NCBI RefSeq assembly: GCF_014637795.1
Contig: NZ_BMFD01000005.1
Location: 186,001-250,000, forward strand
DNA from: Belliella aquatica
Lineage (GTDB): Bacteria > Bacteroidota > Bacteroidia > Cytophagales > Cyclobacteriaceae
DNA length: 64,000 nucleotides
Direction: 5' to 3'
Part shown: in pieces, positions 54,963 to 64,000 of the stretch
Position numbering within the stretch: the first letter of the stretch is position 1
Layout of the letters: each line of letters begins with the position of its first letter
The notes under the pieces: model-generated
The model's database searches: none
What the model saw: only the letters and a program-made list of their open reading frames with translations
What the model was told of the DNA's origin: nothing
Translations under genes and position numbers: made by a program

Positions 54963-55631
54963 TTAATTGATTTGAATCACCACTTCATCAGCAATAACGA
55001 ACGCTTGATCTAATTTGGTACAAGCAAGTACATCTAAGCCTGTAAATCTTCCAAAAGCGGGAAGAATGATCCTACGTTGACTATAAAAAAAACAGGGAAG
55101 TGTAATTTTCTGCCTCCCTTTTCCTCGAAGAGCTATGCCAGGGTGAATATGACCACAGAAGTTGATTTTACCTTCAGGCACTTCAGGAAGTGGTTCATGC
55201 GAAAGCAAAAAGTTTTCAATCTCCAAAGGTTCTTCGTGAATGATCCATTTTCCGGAAGTGTAGCAAGCTTGAGGAAGTATATCATGATTTCCTTTTACCA
55301 AATGAAAATTAACTTTTGGAAATGAATCTATAAACGTTTCTAAAACCCACCAAGATTCATTTAGGTCTGAGTGAAATAAATCACCCAAAAAATAAATGTC
55401 ATTTGACTCAAACTGCTGGATTAACTGCGAAATCTTCTGTAAATCATCATCATGAAGATGTTCAGAAATGGGGATTCCTGCCTTTCTAAAATGACCTGCT
55501 TTCCCAAAATGTGGATCTGCAATCAATAAAGCTTGGTGTTTTTTTATATAAATAGCTTTCTGAGGCAATAACCAAAAACTACAACTTAACTCCTTTAATA
55601 TCAACTCAAAACCAACTGAATTCTCTTGCAT
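54963..55631 (-). CDS. pdeM: Ligase-associated metallophosphoesterase PdeM
   Basis: A 222-residue calcineurin-like phosphoesterase. The metal motifs are all present: ADPHFGKAGHFR, FLGDLFHSD, KGNHD, and CGHIHPG. The HFGKAGHFRKAGIPI variant is characteristic of PdeM, the nuclease/phosphatase that in many bacteria neighbours ATP-dependent DNA ligase and helicase genes. No such partners are adjacent here. Function is inferred from the family name only. Confidence 0.88.
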   Translation of the reverse strand: MQENSVGFELILKELSCSFWLLPQKAIYIKKHQALLIADPHFGKAGHFRKAGIPISEHLHDDDLQKISQLIQQFESNDIYFLGDLFHSDLNESWWVLETFIDSFPKVNFHLVKGNHDILPQACYTSGKWIIHEEPLEIENFLLSHEPLPEVPEGKINFCGHIHPGIALRGKGRQKITLPCFFYSQRRIILPAFGRFTGLDVLACTKLDQAFVIADEVVIQIN

Positions 55632-55765
55632 TCTTAAACTAAAATTTCTGATTTAGATCAGTACTAATTAATATTCTTCCGTAAGGAGAGGAACAAAGAC
55701 ATTTGTTTTCGTATTATAAAAGTATTAATATTCCTCAAGTTTATATACCCTTAACTCAAAATAAC

Positions 55766-56206
55766 ATGACAAGCAAATTCATTCAATTAGGTATTGCCGT
55801 ATTATTGATCTTTGGTACATCGACAGCTTTTGCACAGAATGCTGATGCTATCCTCGGGAAATGGTACAATACTGAAAAAGACGCTCAGGTAGAAATCACA
55901 AAAGAAGGCGGAAAATATTCAGGTAAGATCGTTTGGCTTGCCGAACCGACCGAAAATGGCAAACCAAAATTAGATAAAAACAACAGTGACAAGTCAAAAA
56001 GAACAAGACCAATCATGGGAATGAAGCTTCTCAATGACTTTGAATACAGCGATGGAGTATGGGAAGATGGGACGATTTACGATCCTAAAAACGGAAAAAC
56101 ATATTCATGTATCATCAAAAAGAAAAATGATAAAACTCTAGAAGTAAGAGGTTATATCGGGATTTCTTTCGTTGGAAGGACTGTAGAATGGACAAAAGTT
56201 CAATAA
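55766..56206 (+). CDS. Exported DUF2147 family protein
   Basis: A 146-residue exported protein. Choosing the ATG at 55766 gives a clean signal peptide (SKFIQLGIAVLLIFGTSTAFAQ). A frame extending back to 55703 adds 21 residues that do not fit a signal sequence. The mature part is a lipocalin-like DUF2147 domain (ILGKWYNTEKDAQVEI, YSGKIVWLAEP, TRPIMGMKLLNDF, GKTYSCIIKKKND, GYIGISFVGRTVEW). Its biological role is unknown. It converges tail-to-tail with the VOC gene with no spare bases. Confidence 0.88.
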   Translation: MTSKFIQLGIAVLLIFGTSTAFAQNADAILGKWYNTEKDAQVEITKEGGKYSGKIVWLAEPTENGKPKLDKNNSDKSKRTRPIMGMKLLNDFEYSDGVWEDGTIYDPKNGKTYSCIIKKKNDKTLEVRGYIGISFVGRTVEWTKVQ

Positions 56207-56599
56207 CTACCCTTCCCAAATCCCCTTTGGAACAAGTTCAAGAACATTTCCGAAGGGGTCTTCAAAATAAATACTTCTCTGTCCGTCAGACCATTCTTGT
56301 TCGTGGGTGATTTCAATCCCATTTCTAATTATTTTTTGTTTGGATTCTGAATAATCATCTGCCGAAACTTCAAAAGCTATGTGTTGCTTCCCTGATGCGA
56401 AATGTGGTGGTAGGTTTATTTCATTCTTAGTCACTTCGGGTATAAAACATAGCAAAACCGAACTCCCACATCTAAAAAAAATATGCCTTCCTTCTACTTT
56501 AGAAATGACCGGCATCTCAAGCAAATTATGGCAAAATCTCTCAGCTTGATCAATATCTGAAATGTAAAGACAAATTTCTTTGATTTGAGTATAGTTCAT
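56207..56599 (-). CDS. VOC (glyoxalase/bleomycin-resistance fold) protein
   Basis: A 130-residue cytoplasmic protein with the paired beta-alpha-beta repeats of the vicinal-oxygen-chelate fold: YTQIKEICLYISDIDQAERF at the N terminus, the second half starting at KQHIAFEVSADD, and the final YFEDPFGNVLELV. Metal-binding positions (His in QHIAFEV, Glu in NVLELV) are plausible. Substrate unknown. It ends exactly where the DUF2147 gene ends on the other strand. Confidence 0.85.
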   Translation of the reverse strand: MNYTQIKEICLYISDIDQAERFCHNLLEMPVISKVEGRHIFFRCGSSVLLCFIPEVTKNEINLPPHFASGKQHIAFEVSADDYSESKQKIIRNGIEITHEQEWSDGQRSIYFEDPFGNVLELVPKGIWEG

Positions 56600-56672
56600 A
56601 TTTCAAGGTAAAAAACAAATTAAGTGATACAAAACGATTCCTAACTTAATTTCTTGTATTTTAAAAAGCAAA

Positions 56673-56706
56673 AAACCCTAAAGTCGCATTCACGACTCTA
56701 GGGTTT
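56673..56706 (-). terminator. Terminator of the hom-metX-metY operon
   Basis: A 14-bp stem, AAACCCTAAAGTCG / CGACTCTAGGGTTT (one mismatch), with a short loop. T residues follow on the minus strand. It lies 28 bp after the hom stop. Confidence 0.9.
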
Positions 56707-56734
56707 AGAAGAATAATAGGTTTAAAGCGTAATA

Positions 56735-57958
56735 CTATATCAACTCTCCTGATTTTTGAATCTCCTTCAATTCGTGTAAAATATCTTCGGCAGATAGATA
56801 ATCTGGCAAAGCAATCAAGGAAACTTCTTTCAATTCATTAAGCTTGTTTAAGCTTTTCGGTTTGACTTTTCCAACTGCAAAATAAAATCCATCAACACGT
56901 TCGATAAATTCTGTGGAGAAGATATTATTTTCAATGATTTCCTCCGAGCGACATTTTACCAGGACCTTTATCCCAAGATTCAGCAATTTCTCATCTAAAG
57001 GCTTGTCAAAATTCACTTTGGAATAATTGTACGAAAAGCCATTTCTAGCTTTGACCAAATCTCCATACACAGCTGCGCCCGTTGGTAAACTTCCAGCTCC
57101 TTTACCTTGATAAAATTGATCTTGCAAATGCTCTGAATTGATTTTTACGGCATTATATTCGTTTTCTACGCCATAGAAAAGATTGGATTCCTCCACAAGC
57201 GTTGGAATAATATAAGCCGAAATGCCTCGATAGTCTTTTTCAGCTTTTGCAATAAGTTTGATTTTGAGTCCAAGTGATTTTGCTAGAGCAATTTCATCCT
57301 CTCCCAAATTTTGAATTCCAAAAGTGGCAATTTGCTCTTCTCCCACAAATTTCCCAAATGCATGCAAAATCAAAATATTAAGCTTGCTTGCTACATCACT
57401 GCCACTGATATCAAAGCTAGGGTCTGACTCTGCAAAACCTTTTTGTTGCGCCATTCTCAACGCCTCGTCAAAGCTCAATCCATTATTGAAAATCCTTGAC
57501 AGGATATAATTTGATGATCCGTTAAGAATTCCTTCAATACTTACTATGGTATCCTCTTCAAAATGTGTCTCCAAAGTAGTAATAACTGGAATCCCAGCAG
57601 CCACAGCGGCTTCATAGAGCAATTTTCCACCAAAAACTTTCTGCAAACTGATCAATTCAGGAAGATGGGCAGAAAGTAGTTTTTTATTTGCGGAAATAAC
57701 AGTTATTCCTCTTTTCAAGGCTTCAGTAACATATTCATAAGCTTCCTCTGTATTAGAAATCAATTCAAGGATATAGTCTGGATTTTTGTCAAACACATCC
57801 TGAGCATGATATGAAAACTTGATATCAGAAGGCCTTCTTTTCTTTTGATCCTTGACCACTATCGTGTCAGGGATCCACTTTTCTTTTTGTTTTTTAGCAA
57901 TCTGAAAGTAGCCTTGACCGACCACTCCAAAACCAAAGAGTCCTATTCGCTTAGTCAT
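56735..57958 (-). CDS. hom: Homoserine dehydrogenase
   Basis: A 407-residue NAD(P)-dependent enzyme that makes homoserine from aspartate semialdehyde. The Rossmann motif is GLFGFGVVGQGY at the N terminus, then SANKKLLSAHL, the VAAGIPVITTLE and LNGSSNYILSRI catalytic region, and the GFAESDPSFDISGSDVASKL block. GKGAGSLPTGAAVYGDLV follows. It is a stand-alone enzyme without fused aspartokinase. It is the last gene of the SAM-riboswitch operon and overlaps metX by 8 bp, which puts homoserine supply under methionine control. Confidence 0.95.
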   Translation of the reverse strand: MTKRIGLFGFGVVGQGYFQIAKKQKEKWIPDTIVVKDQKKRRPSDIKFSYHAQDVFDKNPDYILELISNTEEAYEYVTEALKRGITVISANKKLLSAHLPELISLQKVFGGKLLYEAAVAAGIPVITTLETHFEEDTIVSIEGILNGSSNYILSRIFNNGLSFDEALRMAQQKGFAESDPSFDISGSDVASKLNILILHAFGKFVGEEQIATFGIQNLGEDEIALAKSLGLKIKLIAKAEKDYRGISAYIIPTLVEESNLFYGVENEYNAVKINSEHLQDQFYQGKGAGSLPTGAAVYGDLVKARNGFSYNYSKVNFDKPLDEKLLNLGIKVLVKCRSEEIIENNIFSTEFIERVDGFYFAVGKVKPKSLNKLNELKEVSLIALPDYLSAEDILHELKEIQKSGELI

Positions 57959-59057
57959 TGTTTTCTAGGTAAAAAGAGCTGAGAATATAATTTAACTGTT
58001 CGTATTCTATTAGGAATGCGTCATGACCATAAGGAGATTTTATTTCTCTATAAGTTCCTTTTTGGACATGATTGGCAATAAATTGAGATTCCTCTTTGAG
58101 GAAAAGCAAGTCTTTATCTACGCCAATTGCCAAGACGCGAGAAGGTATTTGGGATAGTGCTAATGCTGCTCCGCCTCTATTTCTACCCACATCATGGCTA
58201 TCCATCGTCTTAGTGAGCGTCCAATAAGAAAGTGCATTAAATCTATTTGCGAGTTTTTGACCTTGGTATCGCAGATAAGAACTTGCTTTGAATCCATCCA
58301 ATTTATTCGGTTCATCGACTTGCTTTTCGGAGAGATTTTCTGGGTGACGATAAGTCAACATTGCTATTGCCCTTGCAGCTTCCAAACCTTTCTTTCCCGC
58401 TTCAGGAAATTTTTCTCCCCAAGTTTGATCAGCAGAGATTGCCATTCTTTGGGTTTCATTAAAGCCTATCGTCCAAGGAGCTGTTTTAGCATTTGAAGCA
58501 AGAATGATTGTATTTTTTACTTTGTTTTGAAGTAAATACGCCCACTCTATTCCCACTTGACCTCCCAAAGATCCACCGATCAAGGTATTGATTTGATGAA
58601 TTCCCAGTTCGATTCTAAGTAATTCCAAGGTATTGGCCATGTCTCTTGTGGTAAGATTTGGAAAATCATAATAATAAGATTCCCCTGTTGTTGGGTTTTG
58701 GGAAAGCGGTTGCGTAGAACCGTAACAAGAACCCAAAAGATTGGCGCATACGATAAAGTATTTACTTGGATCATAAAACTTATCTTCTCCCACAAGTCCT
58801 GACCACCAAACTTGGACTTGCGTATCTCCAGTCAAGGCATGAATAACCCAGACCACATTGTCAGAATTTGCATTCAATTGACCTTGTGTAGAATAGGCCA
58901 ACTGAAAATTCCTGAGAACATCTCCAGATTCCAGTTGGAATTCGCCTTCGTTGGTAAAGGTTTCTTGCACCATATCGATAATCAGGTAGGGACTTTCTAG
59001 ATTCATTTTTGATTTCTGAGAGGGAATAAACCCACTTTTATTTTGATTTTGATTCAA
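57951..59057 (-). CDS. metX: Homoserine O-acetyltransferase
   Basis: A 368-residue alpha/beta-hydrolase that acetylates homoserine. Motifs: VIHALTGDTQV, NLLGSCYGSTQPLS, nucleophile Ser in IGGSLGGQVGIEW, Asp in GVDKDLLF and His in YGHDAFLIE. The first 17 residues are low-complexity (NQNQNKSGFIPSQKSK), and the true start may be the second Met; I keep the upstream ATG because it sits next to the metY stop. It is translated between metY (9 bp gap) and hom (8 bp overlap). Confidence 0.94.
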   Translation of the reverse strand: MNQNQNKSGFIPSQKSKMNLESPYLIIDMVQETFTNEGEFQLESGDVLRNFQLAYSTQGQLNANSDNVVWVIHALTGDTQVQVWWSGLVGEDKFYDPSKYFIVCANLLGSCYGSTQPLSQNPTTGESYYYDFPNLTTRDMANTLELLRIELGIHQINTLIGGSLGGQVGIEWAYLLQNKVKNTIILASNAKTAPWTIGFNETQRMAISADQTWGEKFPEAGKKGLEAARAIAMLTYRHPENLSEKQVDEPNKLDGFKASSYLRYQGQKLANRFNALSYWTLTKTMDSHDVGRNRGGAALALSQIPSRVLAIGVDKDLLFLKEESQFIANHVQKGTYREIKSPYGHDAFLIEYEQLNYILSSFYLENND

Positions 59058-59066
59058 TAGTTACCT

Positions 59067-60395
<1,329 letters not shown>

Positions 60396-60468
60396 TTAAA
60401 ATTTTAACTTGAATTTCCTTTTTAAGTATGATCTGAAGGAATACAGAGATTTGAGTAGGGGTAAAAAA

Positions 60469-60492
60469 TTACCTACACATAGGACAAAACAT
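60469..60492 (-). promoter_or_regulatory. Possible micro-ORF in the metY leader (M-F-C-P-M-C-R)
   Basis: On the minus strand an ATG-to-TAA frame of seven codons reads MFCPMCR, rich in Met and Cys. It lies 94 bp before metY and downstream of the SAM aptamer. Its stop codon lies in a hairpin (GTAGGTAA pairing with TTACCCCTAC). Frames this short arise by chance, so this is only suggestive. Confidence 0.25.
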
Positions 60493-60581
60493 AAACGCTG
60501 AATCCAGGAGATTCTGTCTATCTTTTGCTAATTCTGATTTTTGGGATTGCCCTGAAGTTTGAATATAAATCATCTTGTTAA

Positions 60582-60693
60582 GAATTTATATTTCCGAAAG
60601 AGGATATTCTCTATCGGCAGGAATTGGCACCTTGGATTTTCCAGGTTGCCAGAGGGTCATAGAGCCTGTCTCTTGCCTCTTCTTTATAAATCC
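60582..60693 (-). ncRNA. SAM-I riboswitch before the metY-metX-hom operon
   Basis: On the minus strand a 9-bp P1 stem, GGATTTATA / TATAAATTC, encloses the conserved blocks AGAGGCAAGAGACAGGCTC, TGGCAACC and AAGGTGCCAATTCCTGCC, the second and third being the SAM-I core. The 3' strand of P1 can alternatively pair with 60564-60570 (TATAAAT/ATTTATA), a mutually exclusive structure fitting a genetic switch. SAM binding should reduce expression of metY, metX and hom. Confidence 0.92.
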
Positions 60694-60840
60694 TAACACT
60701 GGAAAAAGTGAAAGGACAACACAAAGTAAATTCAGGAAATTTTAGAATGCAAGAAAATTGATGAAAATAATGTATATAAGCTCAAATAAACTAGTAGGAA
60801 AATCGGCTATTTAGACCACAAAAATTTGATTATCAATTCA

Positions 60841-61017
60841 TTATATATATCCAGGTTTAAATATAGCCTTTATGATAATCTGATCTTCTTCCAAAATGAT
60901 CTCTACCTTATCAATAATATTATATTTATCTAAAATAGTTTTACTTAAACGCAGCCCTTTAGAATTTCCAATTTTAATTATTGCCGTTTCTATATTTGTG
61001 ATTGAATGTATGCACAA
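60841..61017 (-). pseudogene. MazE/AbrB-type antitoxin remnant or tiny solo antitoxin
   Basis: A frame too short to be obvious encodes about 58 residues with a clear SpoVT/AbrB-MazE swapped-hairpin core: AIIKIGNSKGLRLSKTIL followed by YNIIDKVEIILEEDQIII. There is no ATG; the best start is a TTG at 61015-61017. The frame stops after FKPGYI, where relatives continue about 25 residues (the toxin-binding tail). No mazF-like toxin gene adjoins it. I read it as a decayed antitoxin, with a solo short DNA-binding protein as the alternative. Confidence 0.6.
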
Positions 61018-61077
61018 TGTAATTACATTATAACCTATTAATAAGTTTTATTCTGTAATTTTCTTTTAAAAATGGGC

Positions 61078-61107
61078 AAAAAAAAACCTGCTTTTCAGCA
61101 GGCTTTT
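61078..61107 (-). terminator. Terminator of the fasciclin gene
   Basis: CCTGCT-TTTC-AGCAGG with a long T-run on the minus strand, 22 bp after the stop. Confidence 0.9.
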
Positions 61108-61128
61108 AAAATTTTAAGTTTTGACAAC

Positions 61129-61674
61129 TTATTTTGGTAATAATACCGAATCAATTACGTGTACTACACCATTGCTTCCAGCAAGATCAGCCGCTACAAC
61201 AGTAGCACCATTGATCATTACTTTTCCGTCTTTGATAGATACAGTTAATTCCTGACCGTTTAATGTTGTTACAACTTGTCCATCTGATAAATCACTTGAC
61301 ATCACATTACCAGCTACTACGTGGTAAGTTAAAACTCCTGTCAATTGATCTTTCATTTCTGGCTTCAACAGATTATCAACAGTACCTTCTGGTAAAGCTG
61401 CAAAAGCTGCGTTAGTAGGAGCAAAAACTGTGAATGGACCATCACCACTTAAAGTTTCAACCAAGCCAGCTGCAGAAACTGCTGCTACTAGAGTTGTGTG
61501 GTCAGGAGAACCTACAGCAATGTCAACTACTGTGTTTGGAGCCTCTTCTACTACTACTACTTCTTCTACAACTTCTGTTGTTTCTTCAGTTTCAGTTGAT
61601 TTGTTGTCACAACTAACTGCGAATACTGCCGCGCTACACGCAACTGCAAGAGATAAAATTTTAAAGATTTTCAT
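61129..61674 (-). CDS. Fasciclin (FAS1) domain lipoprotein
   Basis: A 181-residue lipoprotein. The lipobox leads to Cys22 (FAVSC). A Thr/Glu/Val-rich acidic linker follows (about residues 27-45; [18 protein letters not shown]), then one FAS1 domain (about 50-181) with the two conserved blocks [19 protein letters not shown] and [13 protein letters not shown]1 domains mediate adhesion in many organisms; in bacteria the exact role is usually unknown. The gene is monocistronic, divergent from rlmF. Confidence 0.93.
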   Translation of the reverse strand: MKIFKILSLAVACSAAVFAVSCDNKSTETEETTEVVEEVVVVEEAPNTVVDIAVGSPDHTTLVAAVSAAGLVETLSGDGPFTVFAPTNAAFAALPEGTVDNLLKPEMKDQLTGVLTYHVVAGNVMSSDLSDGQVVTTLNGQELTVSIKDGKVMINGATVVAADLAGSNGVVHVIDSVLLPK

Positions 61675-61777
61675 TTTGTTTCTTTTTTTGTTGTTTATGA
61701 TTCAATAGAGACCAAACATCATTTCCACCAATAAGTTTTAATAAGTAAGAAATAATTGATGAAGGGTAAATTTTGAA

Positions 61778-61785
61778 TACTTTTG
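61778..61785 (+). promoter_or_regulatory. Bacteroidetes-type -7 box of rlmF
   Basis: TACTTTTG fits TAnnTTTG, with a TTG -33 element 19 bp upstream (61756-61758) and the ATG 19 bp downstream. It is the clearest phylum-type promoter in the window. Confidence 0.6.
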
Positions 61786-61804
61786 TACATCATAACGCTC
61801 ACTA

Positions 61805-62722
61805 ATGATGCCAAAAGATAAAAAAGTACACGCTAAGGTCAAATCAATCCTTCATCCACGTAATAAACACAGGGAAAGATATGATTTCAAGTCTCTATCA
61901 GAATCATTACCTGCACTTCAAAATTTTGTTTTAATCAACAAGTACGGAGATGAATCTATAGATTTTTTTGATCCTAAGGCTGTTTTAATGCTTAACAAAG
62001 CATTATTGAAGCATTTTTATAAAATTGACAATTGGGATATTCCTGAAAACTACCTCTGCCCTCCTATCCCTGGAAGAGCTGATTATATTCATTATATCGC
62101 AGATTTACTTACTGACAAAAATGGTAAATCACAAAAGCAGACTAAATGTCTGGATATTGGAGTAGGTGCCAATTGTATCTACCCTATCATTGGTGTCATG
62201 GAATATGATTGGACATTCGTGGGCTCTGATATTGATCCAGAAGCTATAGATGCTGCTCAAAAGACGATCAATAACAACCCGAATCTAAAGTCTAATGTCT
62301 TTCTCAGACTACAGACGAAAAAAAGAAACTTTTTTACTGACATCATTCATGAAGGTGAATTTTACGATGTCAGTATCTGCAACCCACCTTTTCACGCTTC
62401 TGCCAAAGAAGCACAAGCAAGCAGCTTGCGAAAACTCAGCAATCTCAAAGGCCAAAAAGTAACAAAAGCAACACTCAACTTTGGCGGACAGAGTAATGAA
62501 TTGTGGTATGAAGGAGGCGAGTTGAAATTTCTCAATGACATGATTTATGAAAGCAGGAGATTTGGCAAACAATGTCGCTGGTTTACTAGCTTGGTTTCAA
62601 AAGAGGCTAATCTTCCCTTTGTCTACAAAACGCTAGATGCCGTCCAACCGAAAATCATCAAAACCATAGAAATGGGTCAAGGAAATAAAATTAGCAGAAT
62701 TGTGGCTTGGAGTTTTGTGTAA
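61805..62722 (+). CDS. rlmF: 23S rRNA (adenine(1618)-N(6))-methyltransferase
   Basis: A 305-residue Rossmann methyltransferase. SAM-binding segment LDIGVGANCIYPIIG and catalytic NPPF (ICNPPFHASAKEA) are present. The N-terminal segment LHPRNKHRERYDF and the NFGGQSNELWYEGGE block are typical of RlmF. It modifies A1618 of 23S rRNA. The second codon is also ATG; I use the first. Confidence 0.95.
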   Translation: MMPKDKKVHAKVKSILHPRNKHRERYDFKSLSESLPALQNFVLINKYGDESIDFFDPKAVLMLNKALLKHFYKIDNWDIPENYLCPPIPGRADYIHYIADLLTDKNGKSQKQTKCLDIGVGANCIYPIIGVMEYDWTFVGSDIDPEAIDAAQKTINNNPNLKSNVFLRLQTKKRNFFTDIIHEGEFYDVSICNPPFHASAKEAQASSLRKLSNLKGQKVTKATLNFGGQSNELWYEGGELKFLNDMIYESRRFGKQCRWFTSLVSKEANLPFVYKTLDAVQPKIIKTIEMGQGNKISRIVAWSFV

Positions 62723-62913
62723 ATCTGAATCTTTATACTTTTCCTAGATTCATATAAATAAATAAAAAGGGTTCCTTTATTATTTTCTTAGCACCTTCGT
62801 GTAAAATGTTTTATCATATTCAAAAATTGTATTGAAATTACAATTTCAAAGTTGATAACGAGTACACAGCTTTGATTGAAATGAAACGATAAATGCGAAT
62901 CACCTCCCAAAAA

Positions 62914-64000
62914 ATGAAAAAAATATCACTTTTATATATTCTGACTTACTTTGCCTTAAATTCTTCTGCTATTAGTCAAACATTAATTGACAATTACAAT
63001 CCTCCCAATAAACTCAGAGTGTTTATCGATGGCTGTGAACGGAGAGATGGAGGCTGTGATATGGATTATATCAGAACGGAAATTACGGCAGTTGATTTCT
63101 ACAGGGATAATGAAATGGCTGATGTCTTTTTGCTCATTAACAATAACAGGTCTGGTGGCGGAGGTCGCCAATACCAACTGATTTTTATAGGTCAACAAAA
63201 CATTTATGCGGGAAGAAGAGACACTCTTTATGTAAATAACAAACAAACGGATACTGACTTTGAAGTGCGTGAAAAGCTTACTCGGTTTATCAAATTAGGT
63301 TTAGCTCCGTTTGTTGCGAAGACCAAAGCAGGAGAGGGCGTTGATATCAATATGAAGACCGACCAGAGCGACCTGGAAGATACTAGACAGGAAAGTGTTG
63401 ATTCCTGGAATTACTGGGTTTTCAATGTTGGCAGTGATGCGAACTTTGAAATAGAGGAATTGAGCAGGCAAATCAATTTTGGTGGAGACTTCAATATAAA
63501 TCGCATCACGAACGAGTGGAAAATTTCCATATCTGGGAGAGTAAGTGAAAGACTGAGAACCACGATTCAAAAGGAACCAAGAGTTGATCAGAATGGCGCT
63601 CCTGTTCTTGATAACAACGGCAACCAAATCATCGATGAAATTGAGAACAATTTTGATGTTTCAGAATTTGGATTTGGTCACCAGCTGGTGAAGTCCATTT
63701 CACCCCGCTGGTCTTATGGATATGATGTTGAAGGACGTCAGAATACTCGCTTTAATTACAAGTTTCAGGTCAGCATCAGACCAGCTTTAGAGTTCAATTT
63801 TTTTCCTGAATCAGAGCAGAATTCCAGGTTTCTGAGAGTGAATTATGGGATTGAAGTAAGAAACAATAGCTATGTGGAGGAAACGATCTACGGGGCAGTT
63901 CAAGAAACCCGGGCTCTCCAAAGTCTAAGAGCCAGTCTGGGACTAAATCAACGATGGGGTAACCTGCAAGTTGGATATCGTCTGAGAAATTATTTAGATG
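62914..64000 (+). CDS. Exported protein with predicted barrel region, 3' end outside window
   Basis: An open frame runs from ATG 62914 to the right edge (362 codons, no stop), so the gene is incomplete. An ATG seven codons earlier (62893) is in frame, but the later one gives a cleaner signal peptide (KKISLLYILTYFALNSSA). The first ~130 residues (LRVFIDGCERRDGGCDMDYI, FIGQQNIYAGRRDTLYVNN) form a compact domain with two cysteines. The rest alternates polar and hydrophobic residues with many Tyr/Phe/Arg (RFLRVNYGIEVRNNSYVEE, LQVGYRLRNYLD), as in an outer-membrane barrel. I do not recognise the family and assign no function. Confidence 0.7.
   Translation, partial: MKKISLLYILTYFALNSSAISQTLIDNYNPPNKLRVFIDGCERRDGGCDMDYIRTEITAVDFYRDNEMADVFLLINNNRSGGGGRQYQLIFIGQQNIYAGRRDTLYVNNKQTDTDFEVREKLTRFIKLGLAPFVAKTKAGEGVDINMKTDQSDLEDTRQESVDSWNYWVFNVGSDANFEIEELSRQINFGGDFNINRITNEWKISISGRVSERLRTTIQKEPRVDQNGAPVLDNNGNQIIDEIENNFDVSEFGFGHQLVKSISPRWSYGYDVEGRQNTRFNYKFQVSIRPALEFNFFPESEQNSRFLRVNYGIEVRNNSYVEETIYGAVQETRALQSLRASLGLNQRWGNLQVGYRLRNYLD

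Noticed and set aside
54701-54970. 89-codon open frame over the ftsX promoter region
   Set aside because: It is antisense to the start of ftsX and lacks recognisable motifs.
62987-63181. 64-codon open frame
   Set aside because: It is in a different frame from the long exported protein starting at 62914, which runs through this region to the window edge.

Overview
The window looks like a chromosomal segment of an AT-rich Bacteroidetes/Cytophagales bacterium, most likely family Cyclobacteriaceae (Algoriphagus/Belliella-like). The evidence is a gliding-motility gldC gene, a SusC-style TonB-dependent receptor, a DUF4221-like lipoprotein, the order ftsX-DUF3098-uppP-truB-ribF, a split methionine synthase, an IcmF-type fused mutase and TAnnTTTG-type promoter boxes. 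This is inference from gene content; no rRNA is present to confirm it. It is mostly housekeeping and metabolic DNA, with no prophage, integrase, IS transposase, CRISPR array or tRNA that I could find.

Layout. 1-2.6 kb: the 3' end of a beta-carbonic anhydrase, then a small island with a Cys-rich exported peptide gene and a lipoprotein gene, flanked by an imperfect ~100-bp direct repeat. 2.6-8 kb: a Crp/Fnr-type regulator, an SDR dehydrogenase, a tandem universal stress protein, a Na/Pi cotransporter and a PepSY membrane protein. 8-14 kb: an HMG-CoA lyase-metF-metH(C)-metH(N) operon behind a SAM-I riboswitch. 14-25 kb: a multi-PAS hybrid histidine kinase with a downstream outer-membrane protein, then two S9 peptidases in tandem. 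25-32 kb: fmt, a ParS/RES toxin-antitoxin pair, a DUF4412 protein, folA, an SDR, cinA and a dihydrolipoamide acyltransferase. 32-37 kb: a membrane hybrid kinase translationally coupled to a Cache-type lipoprotein, a small protein and an OsmC protein. 37-46 kb: icmF, then an operon of S2P protease, P-type ATPase and CoA-transferase. 46-56 kb: a TonB receptor, gldC, the two subunits of a 3-oxoacid CoA-transferase, ribF, truB, uppP, a DUF3098 protein, ftsX, pdeM and a DUF2147 protein. 56-61 kb: a hom-metX-metY operon behind a second SAM-I riboswitch. 61-64 kb: a MazE-like remnant, a fasciclin lipoprotein, rlmF and a large exported protein running off the right edge.

The genes group into a few programmes. 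Two SAM riboswitches put homoserine-to-methionine synthesis (hom, metX, metY, metF, split metH) under SAM feedback. IcmF, HMG-CoA lyase, the 3-oxoacid CoA-transferase and the acyl-CoA transferase suggest branched-chain acyl-CoA and ketone-body turnover. A shared palindrome, TGA(C/T)-N4-TGTCA in 12 bp, lies near the Crp/Fnr gene, between the SDR and usp genes, and before the S2P-ATPase-CoA-transferase operon. It suggests a small regulon controlled by that regulator. Non-coding highlights are two oppositely oriented arrays of a degenerate 11-bp tandem repeat (5.5 kb and 50.5 kb), a palindromic operator candidate before the toxin-antitoxin pair, and a kinase stop codon buried inside a 40-nt perfect terminator palindrome.
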